Of a stretch of DNA of 37,502 bases, positions 8,455 through 16,180 are shown in pieces. Position 1 is the first letter of the stretch; each line of letters begins with the position of its first letter. Source of the DNA: CAZVEE01 sp964625525 (GTDB lineage Bacteria; Pseudomonadota; Alphaproteobacteria; JAJFIK01); contig CAZVEE010000035.1 of assembly GCA_964625525.1 (NCBI GenBank), forward strand, positions 1 through 37,502, read 5' to 3'. A program made the position numbers and the translations under genes. The notes under the pieces are model-generated. The model searched no databases. It saw only the letters and a program-made list of their open reading frames with translations, and was not told where the DNA came from.

Positions 8455-10122
8455 TCAAGTCACTTGCAGCCGATCCACCATGTCCAACAGCCCGTAAATG
8501 GCAATGCCCATCAGCGAGGTGATGTAGACGACAAACAGGACGGTGAAGAGCATGGAGAACTTGATGATGGTTTTGAACCAGCCCTGGCGATACACCGTCC
8601 GCATGCCCACAAGCAGATAGAGCGAAATCGCGCCGAGGAAAATCCAGCCGGTGAGCACATCGTCCACCGCGTCGCCCACATACCGCGCCTTCAGCACCAG
8701 GAAAATCATGAGCATGAACATGAAGGCATGGAAATGCAGCGAAAACACCAGATGGTCGATGAAGTAGGTGCGGTCCTGGAGCCGGCGCGGCCGGCCATAA
8801 AGAATCGCCAGCAGCAGCGCCAGCAGCGGCACCAGGAGCACCATCAGGCGCGGCAACCACTCGTTGAGAATGTCATTGAAGATAACAGGATTAGCCAGCG
8901 CCAGATTGAGCGCCGTGAACAGCCGTCGGCCTTGCTCTAAGGAGTCGCCCTCTGATTCGCTGAGGAGCCGGTCGATGGTTTCCTGAGAGAACTGGTCGTT
9001 GGGTTCGAGCTCCTCATCGAGCACGGTGAACATGTAGAGCCGAACAGAGATTTCCCCGTCCCAGTCCGGATTGTCTTGCGCATCCGGCACCGCGATGACA
9101 AGGCGATTGCCACCACCGGTGTCATCATCCGTGGTCTCTTCCAGGTCAGCCGGAGGGTCATCGGACCCGGAGCCCCCCGTCGCCTCACGCCGGCGTTCAT
9201 AATCAAGCAACGCGTCAGTCGCGGCACGGCGGGCTTCAGGATCGTCCATGTCAATAATGTCCGACCACATATAGGGCGCGGTCTGAGGCTCCGGATCCTT
9301 GACAGGTTCCTCCCGGGCGCCGGCCCCGAGCGGTAGGCCGAACTCAAATCCGATATCCAAGCGACCGCCGGATGTGTCAGAGCCACTGGCCTCTGGCTCA
9401 GCCCCGTAATCATCAGGCAGAAGAGAAGGCGCTGCCTGCTCCGCCACCTCAACCGGCTCATCAGAGGGGGCTGTGTCATCACGCAGCGCTGAGTCGTCAA
9501 GGGGCGGCCCCCGGATCGTTGTCGACTCAGGCCCGGTCAAGGCTGGTCCATCCGCACCGAGACTCATGCTGGGGCGCTCCGGCGCCGAGACAGCGGGCGG
9601 CTCAGCGGGCGCGACGGGCTCGACCTGATCCGGCGCGGGCGGCGTTTCGGGCGCTGGTGGTGTTTCAGCACGCTCGCGGGCGGATTGTTCCAGATAGTCA
9701 GCCACGCCGTGCATCTCCAGTCGCATAATCGCGACATTGGACATGGCCACCACGACAAAGAACAGAACGCTGATCACCAGATAGAGCCGCACCGGTGACA
9801 GGTGATGCCCCCGCCGCCCGGCCATGAACGCACGCGTCATCGTGCCGGGCATAAACAGGAATGGGATCACCGTGCGGAAAATGCGCGAATCCCACTGAAA
9901 AACATCGGCCATTAGCTCATTGGTGAGCGCCAGAAACGGGCGGCGATAATCATCGTCCCGCTGGCCGCAGGCCTGACAAAAGGGCCCGACAAGCTTCGTG
10001 CCGCAGTTCATGCAGATGTCGTGTTCCCGGTCCTGTGGCAGGCCAAGATCATCGACATTGCGCGCGTGATTGCCCACACGCCAGTTCCACGGCGAAAGAG
10101 TGCGCCACCACTGGCTGTCCAT
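8455..10122 (-). CDS. DUF3667-type zinc-ribbon membrane protein with acidic insert
   Basis: 555 aa, function unknown. The N-terminal region carries a CMNC...CQACGQ zinc-ribbon motif (Cys37, 40, 49, 52), followed by a conserved amphipathic region and a transmembrane helix (about 113-131). Residues about 140-415 form a low-complexity Pro/Glu/Asp-rich segment. The C-terminal 135 residues hold about four hydrophobic helices. The ends match the DUF3667 pattern (CxxC...CxxCGQ, then helices), whereas the central acidic segment is much longer than I would expect of the family. The translated insert is probably periplasmic, because it lies between the first helix and the C-terminal helix bundle. The start is supported by a GGGGG stretch about 10 bases upstream. 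Monocistronic on this strand. Confidence 0.75.
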   Translation of the reverse strand: MDSQWWRTLSPWNWRVGNHARNVDDLGLPQDREHDICMNCGTKLVGPFCQACGQRDDDYRRPFLALTNELMADVFQWDSRIFRTVIPFLFMPGTMTRAFMAGRRGHHLSPVRLYLVISVLFFVVVAMSNVAIMRLEMHGVADYLEQSARERAETPPAPETPPAPDQVEPVAPAEPPAVSAPERPSMSLGADGPALTGPESTTIRGPPLDDSALRDDTAPSDEPVEVAEQAAPSLLPDDYGAEPEASGSDTSGGRLDIGFEFGLPLGAGAREEPVKDPEPQTAPYMWSDIIDMDDPEARRAATDALLDYERRREATGGSGSDDPPADLEETTDDDTGGGNRLVIAVPDAQDNPDWDGEISVRLYMFTVLDEELEPNDQFSQETIDRLLSESEGDSLEQGRRLFTALNLALANPVIFNDILNEWLPRLMVLLVPLLALLLAILYGRPRRLQDRTYFIDHLVFSLHFHAFMFMLMIFLVLKARYVGDAVDDVLTGWIFLGAISLYLLVGMRTVYRQGWFKTIIKFSMLFTVLFVVYITSLMGIAIYGLLDMVDRLQVT

Positions 10123-10205
10123 AGCCGCATGCCCCCAATGCCCCAGCGCCTGACAGGCTGTCGCCCGACACGCTGCTCCTAATCAATGACCAGCCGCCAA
10201 CAGTA

Positions 10206-10946
10206 TCAGGCAGTGTCGGCGAACCGCCGATAATCCGCTATCAAAGCAGGCACAGCCGCTTTGACAAGAGCTTCGCCGGTTTCCACGCTGGCCTGAGAGG
10301 GATCCGAACCGATACGCCCGTCGGGAAACTGCCGGCGGTAATCCACCGCATCCCGAATACGCCCCATAGGCGCGATCCGCGGGCTCATGCTCACCGGTTT
10401 CTGGGCCTGCGGATAGGCGTAATAGGTCACCGCCACTTCCGATGGCGTCGCATGAGAGCCCAGCCCTTCAGGAAACAGCCGCCGCGACAGCGCATCAATG
10501 CCCTCCAGCTCCCACCAGCAGGTGAGTTTCAGGCGCACCGGCGGTTCAGTGCCACCGAAGCTGATCCCCGCATAGATCTCGGAAAACGCGGCTTCCAGAG
10601 TCGCCACATTGCCGCCATGGCCGTTGAGAAAGTAAAACCGCTCAAAACCATGGCCCCGCAGCGACGCCACCCAATCGCACACGGCCGCGATCATGGTGGA
10701 GGGGCGTAAGGAAATCGTGCCCGGAAAAGCCAGATGGTGCTGTGCCATGCCCACATTGAAAGTGGGACCCACCAGAATCCCCGCCTCCTGCCCCGCCGTT
10801 TGCGCGATGACTTCCGGACAGATGGCATCGGTGCCCAAAAGCCCATTGGGCCCGTGCTGCTCGGTGGAGCCAATGGGGATGATGATACCCTTGGACCGGG
10901 TGAGATAGGTTTCGACCTCTTGCCAGGTGAGGTGGTGCATCAACAT
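10206..10946 (-). CDS. Creatininase-family amidohydrolase
   Basis: 246 aa. Creatininase-fold features are visible: IPIGSTEQHGPN (metal-binding Glu and His), LGTDA, the GTISLRPST region, FLNGHGGN, and a late Glu in HATPSEVAVT. These bind two metals and hydrolyse cyclic or linear amides; besides creatinine, family members act on N-formyl or other amides (MftE, FAPy deformylase), so the substrate here cannot be assigned. The frame opens at 10982, but the ATG at 10946 follows an AAAGGAG site with 8-base spacing and is preferred. Divergent from acs, with a 191-bp shared upstream region. Confidence 0.9.
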   Translation of the reverse strand: MLMHHLTWQEVETYLTRSKGIIIPIGSTEQHGPNGLLGTDAICPEVIAQTAGQEAGILVGPTFNVGMAQHHLAFPGTISLRPSTMIAAVCDWVASLRGHGFERFYFLNGHGGNVATLEAAFSEIYAGISFGGTEPPVRLKLTCWWELEGIDALSRRLFPEGLGSHATPSEVAVTYYAYPQAQKPVSMSPRIAPMGRIRDAVDYRRQFPDGRIGSDPSQASVETGEALVKAAVPALIADYRRFADTA

Positions 10947-11137
10947 GGTCCAAGCTCCTTTGCACTGCGGCCTAACCCTCAACTATGCCACGGACACCGC
11001 ATGGCCGCCAGGGAGCGGTGAGTCGGATTCAAACCGGGCGATGCATGGGATAGGGTGACGGGAGAATTTCCGCCTCAGGCACCAAAATAACGGCCCGAGG
11101 CCCAAGACCCGCTTCGCGCGAGCCCCGGAGGAATGCC

Positions 11138-13093
11138 ATGACCGAGACCCCGTCGCAACCGACCGTCATTCCCGTCGCCCCCGCCTGGGCCGACGGAGCC
11201 GCCGTCACCGCCGACAGCTATCAGGCGCTTTACGACCGCTCCATCGCTGATCCGGACACCTTCTGGGGCGAGGTGGGTCAGCGGCTCGACTGGATGGCCC
11301 CCTACTCCATCGTGCAAAACGTCTCCTACGATCCGCACAATGTCTCCATTCGGTGGTACGAAGATGGCGCACTGAACGCCAGCGCCAACTGCATCGATCG
11401 GCATTTGGCGGACAAGGCCGATACCACCGCCATCATCTGGGAAGGCGACGATCCGTCCGAGTCCAAACACATCACCTATCGCGAGCTGCATGAGCAGGTC
11501 TGCCGCTTTGCCAATGTGCTGAAGGCGCGCGGCGTGCGCAAAGGCGACCGGGTGACGATCTACCTGCCCATGATCCCAGAGGCCGCCTATGCCATGCTGG
11601 CCTGCGCGCGCATCGGGGCCATTCACTCCGTGGTCTTCGGCGGGTTCTCCCCGGACAGCCTGGCGAACCGCATCCTGGATTGTGAGTCCCATTGCATTAT
11701 CACCGCCGATGAGGGCCTGCGCGGCGGGCGCACCGTGCCACTCAAGCGCAATACGGATGAAGCACTCAAACAGTGCCCGGACGTCACCAGTGTCGTGGTC
11801 GTGCGCCGCACCGGCGGCGACGGGGCCATGAGCGCCGGACGGGACGTGTGGTATCACGAAGCGGCCGCCCAGGTGGCCGCCGACTGCCCGCCGGAAATGA
11901 TGAACGCGGAAGACCCACTGTTCATTCTTTATACGTCGGGCTCCACCGGGAAACCCAAAGGCGTGCTGCACACGACCGGCGGCTATCTGGTTTATGCGTC
12001 CTTCACCCACCAGACCGTATTCGACTACCGGCCCGGTGAGGTGTATTGGTGCACGGCCGATGTGGGCTGGGTCACGGGCCACAGCTATATCGTATACGGA
12101 CCGTTGGCGAACGGCGCCACCACGCTGATGTTTGAGGGCGTCCCCAACTATCCGGACAGCTCGCGCTTCTGGCAGGTGGTGGATAAACACCAGGTCAGTA
12201 TTTTCTACACCGCGCCCACCGCCCTACGCGCCCTCATGCGTGAAGGCGACGACCCAGTCAAGGCAACCGACCGTTCGACCTTGCGCGTGCTGGGGTCGGT
12301 GGGAGAACCCATCAATCCGGAAGCATGGATGTGGTACTTTAACGTCGTCGGTGACGGGCGCTGCCCCATCGTGGACACGTGGTGGCAGACCGAAACCGGC
12401 GGCATCCTGATTTCGCCACTGCCCGGCGCCACCGACCTGAAGCCCGGATCCGCGACCCGGCCCTTTTTCGGTGTTATGCCGGAAATCGTCGATGCGGACG
12501 GCACCGTCCTTGAGGGCCCAACCACGGGCAATTTGGTGCTGACCCGCAGTTGGCCGGGCCAGATGCGCACGGTCTATGGCGACCATGAGCGCTTCGTGCA
12601 GACCTATTTTTCCGCCTACAAAGGCAAATATTTCACCGGTGACGGCTGCCGTCGGGATGAGGACGGCTTTTACTGGATCACCGGCCGGGTGGACGATGTG
12701 ATCAACGTCTCCGGCCACCGCATGGGCACCGCGGAAGTGGAATCCGCCCTCGTCGCCCATCCGAAAGTGGCCGAGGCCGCCGTGGTCGGGTACCCCCACG
12801 ATATCAAGGGGCAAGGCATTTACGCCTATGTCACCCTGGTCCTGGGCGAGGACCCCACCGAGGCATTGCGTAAAGAACTAATCCTGTGGGTGCGCAAGGA
12901 GATCGGCCCCATCGCGGCGCCCGACCTGTTGCAATTTGCACCGGGCCTGCCCAAGACCCGCTCCGGAAAGATCATGCGCCGCATCCTGCGCAAGATTGCG
13001 GAAGATGACTTTGGCAGTCTCGGCGACACCTCCACCCTGGCAGATCCGGCCGTGGTGGACGACCTCGTCGAGAATCGTCAAAATCGCGATTGA
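11138..13093 (+). CDS. acs: Acetyl-CoA synthetase (AMP-forming)
   Basis: 651 aa, the full family length. It activates acetate to acetyl-AMP and then acetyl-CoA. The adenylate-forming P-loop YTSGSTGKPKG, the VGWVTGHSYIVYGPL segment, the DTWWQTETGG motif and the C-terminal PKTRSGKIMRR with the regulatory/catalytic lysine (K611, the usual acetylation site) are all present. A GGAGG site lies just upstream of the ATG. The intact SGK motif suggests control by reversible acetylation, though no acetyltransferase/deacetylase pair for it is seen nearby. A PAS_5 gene follows 57 bases downstream. Confidence 0.98.
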   Translation: MTETPSQPTVIPVAPAWADGAAVTADSYQALYDRSIADPDTFWGEVGQRLDWMAPYSIVQNVSYDPHNVSIRWYEDGALNASANCIDRHLADKADTTAIIWEGDDPSESKHITYRELHEQVCRFANVLKARGVRKGDRVTIYLPMIPEAAYAMLACARIGAIHSVVFGGFSPDSLANRILDCESHCIITADEGLRGGRTVPLKRNTDEALKQCPDVTSVVVVRRTGGDGAMSAGRDVWYHEAAAQVAADCPPEMMNAEDPLFILYTSGSTGKPKGVLHTTGGYLVYASFTHQTVFDYRPGEVYWCTADVGWVTGHSYIVYGPLANGATTLMFEGVPNYPDSSRFWQVVDKHQVSIFYTAPTALRALMREGDDPVKATDRSTLRVLGSVGEPINPEAWMWYFNVVGDGRCPIVDTWWQTETGGILISPLPGATDLKPGSATRPFFGVMPEIVDADGTVLEGPTTGNLVLTRSWPGQMRTVYGDHERFVQTYFSAYKGKYFTGDGCRRDEDGFYWITGRVDDVINVSGHRMGTAEVESALVAHPKVAEAAVVGYPHDIKGQGIYAYVTLVLGEDPTEALRKELILWVRKEIGPIAAPDLLQFAPGLPKTRSGKIMRRILRKIAEDDFGSLGDTSTLADPAVVDDLVENRQNRD

Positions 13094-13150
13094 GGTGACT
13101 GATTCGCGGGCTTGGGGTGCCCGCTTCGCGTGGCCGAGGGTTGAGTCAGC

Positions 13151-13720
13151 ATGAGGCGTGAACACGAGGTGGCCCGGCCCGAGGGTACGGACCACCGGAA
13201 AGAGGCGTGGGCGGACGTTTCCGATACACGGGGCATGCTGATCCACCCCGTCAATGCCGCCTTGCTCACATATTGGCAAATGGTACGGGATGGCGACGCC
13301 CTGCCGGCCTGGTCCAATGCGGATCCGGTGGATCTGGGCGAGCTCTTGGCGACGGCGGCGCTCCTGGAGTGGGTCTCTCCGCAAGGCGCCATGGTGCGCT
13401 TCGTGGGGTCTGACCTGGTGCGCTGGCTCGGGCAGGACCCCACAGGGCGCATGGTGGACAGCCTGCCGTCCCCGCATGGATTGGGCTTGCAGGCGCCGTT
13501 GATTTTGCTTGATGGGTTCACCGCGGCCGGACGGCCCGTCACCATCGAACATCTGGGTCTGCCGTTTACGGATGACCAGGGTGCGGTCCGCTATATGCTG
13601 TGCGGATGTCAATGGATGGCCGGCGCATTTGCCGAAGGGCCGCAAACGGATCACCTGGATCTGGCCCGCTTTACCACCACCCGCCACATCCTGCTGCCGC
13701 TGGAAGAAGACAATCTCTGA
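13151..13720 (+). CDS. PAS_5 family protein
   Basis: 189 aa. The pattern LLTYWQMVRDGDALPAWSNADPVDLGELL, followed by the strand MVRFVGSDLVRWLGQDPTGRMVDSL, matches the alphaproteobacterial PAS_5 family: a PAS-like sensor fold with no attached output domain, ligand unknown. The conserved core begins near residue 29 (an alternative ATG at 13235), so the N-terminal 28 residues, charged and weakly supported by a distant GAGGG site, may not be translated. It lies 57 bases after acs on the same strand and could be co-transcribed. The two 52-53 bp repeats lie immediately downstream. Confidence 0.75.
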   Translation: MRREHEVARPEGTDHRKEAWADVSDTRGMLIHPVNAALLTYWQMVRDGDALPAWSNADPVDLGELLATAALLEWVSPQGAMVRFVGSDLVRWLGQDPTGRMVDSLPSPHGLGLQAPLILLDGFTAAGRPVTIEHLGLPFTDDQGAVRYMLCGCQWMAGAFAEGPQTDHLDLARFTTTRHILLPLEEDNL

Positions 13721-13779
13721 CGGCGGCGAAGGCCGTTTCCAGGAAAGCCAGATCATGGAAACGGCTCAAGGCCCTCGCT

Positions 13780-13832
13780 TTGGCGCGCTTTGTCGGGCGG
13801 AAAACCGCACACACTTTTCCTGAAAGCGCTCT
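13780..13832. repeat. Intergenic palindromic repeat, copy 1
   Basis: 53 bp beginning TTGGCGCGCTTT and ending TGAAAGCGCTCT, nearly identical to the copy at 13844-13895. The outer ends GCGCTTT/GAAAGCGC are complementary, and an inner GGAAAA/TTTTCC pair allows a cruciform or RNA hairpin. The core CGGGCGGAAAACCGC resembles a short palindromic motif that recurs in intergenic regions of many alphaproteobacteria. Confidence 0.85.
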
Positions 13833-13843
13833 CAGTCTTTAGC

Positions 13844-13895
13844 TTGGCGCGCTTTCCGGGCGGAAAACCGCACACACTTTTCCTGAAAGCGCTCT
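13844..13895. repeat. Intergenic palindromic repeat, copy 2
   Basis: 52 bp. It differs from copy 1 only where CTTTGTCGGG reads CTTTCCGGG. Its last two bases fall within the stop codon (TAG, 13894-13896) of the minus-strand GTPase gene. The two copies sit in the convergent gap between the PAS_5 gene and the GTPase cassette, where they may act as bidirectional transcript ends. Confidence 0.85.
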
Positions 13896-15651
13896 AACGC
13901 AGCGCCGCGATCGCCTGAAGGCTTTCGCGAAAGTCACGGGCGGCCTTTGTGGTGCGCGTGTTCAAGCGGTCTTGCTCTCGCGAGCCCCGCTCCAGCAGCG
14001 TGCGATTGCGTTCCAGCGCCGCTTCAAAGGCGGGCGTCAGCCCCGCATGAAGCGCCACGAGGGCCGCCTGCAGGCGCTGCCGGGGCGCCCCACCGTCCGA
14101 CAGGTCAATCCCCGCCACGGCCGCATGAACGCGCCGCACCGCACGTTGCCGAGGTTCGCGCCGATTGAAAAAGTCCGTATCAATCACGGGCCGAGGCGGC
14201 GCTCCCACCGCTAATGGCCAGCCACCACGGCCCACGACTTCCTCTGCGTCCACCGCGAGGGGCGCGCGCAGGGACCCATCCGTGACCGGCACACGGGCTT
14301 CATAATCGCTCAGCACCGCACCGCTCACATCGATCAGCCCCCGGACCAGTGCTTCGAGCACCAGGTCATAGGCCTGGCGGAAGATGCCATACTTGCCCAC
14401 AAGCCGAAGCGAGAAATCCTCAACCAGACGCTCCATGGCATCATCATCGAACCAGGACGCGCCCTCCAGAAGCGCCAGACTGCGCCGCTCTTCCAGCGCC
14501 GCGGCGACACGATACGCCTCCACCGCCTGGGCCAAGCCCGCCACGGCACGATCCATCACCGCGCCCGCGAGATCGTGCGTCGGCACAGCGGCCCAGACGT
14601 CTCGGGCGCCCGTTTCGGCATTGTCACAGTCCGCGAATGCCGCTTGGCGGCCACCGCCCCACCAGGCACGCAGACCCGCAAACAGGCGCTCCCGCCGCGC
14701 TAACTCCTCTGCCAACGGATCGAGCAGCGTTAACGCGCGCTGTTTGGCGTCCTCCAACGGACCCGAGAAATCAAAAGCTGCGCCAAGCCCCGCCAGATGC
14801 GCCCGCAAGCCATCCACTTCGCGCCCGTGACAGGCATGGCGCACCGACGGCCGCTCGCCCCGCGTAAGAGCCGAGAGCGAGGGCAAATGGACGATAAACA
14901 CGCGCCCCGGATCGAGGGCGAAACCGCGTTGAGCAAACACCTCCACCAGCGCCGCACGCCGTTGCGTCAACTGGCGCTCGGCCGCAGCTTCCGTATCCGG
15001 AAAAAACAGATCCGACACCGTATTGACGACACCGGCGAGTTGGTGCGGGCGCAACCGCGCCATGCGAATGACATCAAGCAAGGGGCCGTATTCCCGATCC
15101 GCACACACACCAAGCACAGAAAACGCGGCATCCTCGAACAAGCCTTCGATCTGGGCACGGAGTCCGAAATCCGCGCCCCGCGCCCCCGGCATGTCCGTCA
15201 GCACCAAACCGCCTTTGAGCAGATCCGAATCGAGCCCCACCACGCCGCGTGCCACCTCATGCCGGTTGCCGTCATTGTGAACCTGGAGCAGGTGCTGGCG
15301 GAAGGTTTCCGCATCCATTTGGCGTGATGATCCGTCGAGAAACCAGACGGTGTAGCGCGGTTCCCGCGTCGCGGCATATTCCAGCACAACCGGCGCGACC
15401 GTGCCGGCCCGCGCCCCGTGTTCTGGCGTCACACGCGTGCCCAGGAGCCCGTTGGCAAGGCGCGATTTGCCCACCCCCTCGCCCCCGGCAATAACCAGAC
15501 CAAGGCCTGCACTGTCGGTAAAGCGACGCACTTGCCCGCGCAGGGCCAGCGCATCCACCTTGAGATGCGGGAGACCGCTGAGCGCGTCCACCGCCTCGGC
15601 CACACGAGCCTCAAGACGCCGCGCGGCGGCATCGAAACGCGCCCTGTCCAC
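13894..15651 (-). CDS. Dynamin-like large GTPase without membrane hairpin (GTPase B)
   Basis: 585 aa. An N-terminal helical stretch precedes a P-loop GGEGVGKS (56-63), a GTVAPV switch I segment with Thr84, and DMPG (153-156) as G3. G4 is not a clean N/TKxD; NTVSD (210-214) is the best candidate. A long helical C-terminal region (about 300-585) follows, as in large dynamin-type GTPases. It has no transmembrane segment. Its G domain is clearly paralogous to GTPase A of the same operon: both share GTVAPV, a VARGVV..LD.D segment and DMPG at matching positions. The start is a GTG at 15651 with a GGGGGA site upstream. It is the last gene of the cassette, 20 bases after the small membrane protein. 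Membrane remodelling or tethering is inferred; no close characterised homologue is recognised. Confidence 0.75.
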   Translation of the reverse strand: MDRARFDAAARRLEARVAEAVDALSGLPHLKVDALALRGQVRRFTDSAGLGLVIAGGEGVGKSRLANGLLGTRVTPEHGARAGTVAPVVLEYAATREPRYTVWFLDGSSRQMDAETFRQHLLQVHNDGNRHEVARGVVGLDSDLLKGGLVLTDMPGARGADFGLRAQIEGLFEDAAFSVLGVCADREYGPLLDVIRMARLRPHQLAGVVNTVSDLFFPDTEAAAERQLTQRRAALVEVFAQRGFALDPGRVFIVHLPSLSALTRGERPSVRHACHGREVDGLRAHLAGLGAAFDFSGPLEDAKQRALTLLDPLAEELARRERLFAGLRAWWGGGRQAAFADCDNAETGARDVWAAVPTHDLAGAVMDRAVAGLAQAVEAYRVAAALEERRSLALLEGASWFDDDAMERLVEDFSLRLVGKYGIFRQAYDLVLEALVRGLIDVSGAVLSDYEARVPVTDGSLRAPLAVDAEEVVGRGGWPLAVGAPPRPVIDTDFFNRREPRQRAVRRVHAAVAGIDLSDGGAPRQRLQAALVALHAGLTPAFEAALERNRTLLERGSREQDRLNTRTTKAARDFRESLQAIAALR

Positions 15652-15671
15652 TCCCGTCCCCCGTCTGGCTC

Positions 15672-16169
15672 TCAGCGCCGGAGCGCAATCTGGCGTTCAA
15701 AGGCCCGCCACCAGGGCTCGCCTCCGAACCGTCCCTTTACGGAGCGCAGCAGCGTTTCCGCCCGCTCCAACTCGCCGGCCTCCAAAAGGGTCAGCAGCCG
15801 CTTCTGCACATCGTCCGCCGTCAGCGTTTGCCTGTCCTCCACCTCAACGGGCCGGCGCGGTAGCGCATCAAGCCGGCTTTGCTTGTCGGCGGCGTTGCGG
15901 TCGCGAACGCGACGCTCCCACTTGGCCGGAACATCGAACCAATAAAAGAGGCCTGCCGCCACTGCCAGCACACTGACGCTCAGCACACCCCAAAACCCAA
16001 ATCCGGAAAAATCCGACGCCACACGCAAAAGGCCCAGCAGCCACAACACCACCTGCCCCAGGGCGATCACGATCAGTGGCGCCAAAATCACTTTGGCCCA
16101 ACGGGGCAGCGAGCGCCAATACCGAAACAGAAACCGGAGCGTGAGAACGCGCCATAAGAAACTCAGCAT
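15672..16169 (-). CDS. Small two-TM membrane protein of the GTPase cassette
   Basis: 165 aa, family not recognised. An aromatic/basic N-terminus (residues 1-25) leads to two hydrophobic helices (about 26-50 and 60-78). After a WERRVRDRN basic segment there is a soluble C-terminal domain of about 75 residues. That domain is predicted helical, with a TLLEAGELERAETLL stretch like a single TPR or degenerate repeat. The ribosome-binding site TAGGAGGGGG overlaps the stop of GTPase A, 11 bases upstream, and GTPase B starts 20 bases downstream. This strongly suggests co-translation with both GTPases. It could be the membrane anchor or adaptor of GTPase B, which lacks its own membrane segment; that role is inference from context. 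Confidence 0.8.
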   Translation of the reverse strand: MLSFLWRVLTLRFLFRYWRSLPRWAKVILAPLIVIALGQVVLWLLGLLRVASDFSGFGFWGVLSVSVLAVAAGLFYWFDVPAKWERRVRDRNAADKQSRLDALPRRPVEVEDRQTLTADDVQKRLLTLLEAGELERAETLLRSVKGRFGGEPWWRAFERQIALRR

Positions 16170-16180
16170 CAGGCCCCCTC

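Noticed and set aside
13780..13895. CRISPR array or IS end
   Set aside because: Only two copies with an 11-base spacer and no further units; internal complementarity fits a REP-like element better, and no transposase gene is nearby.
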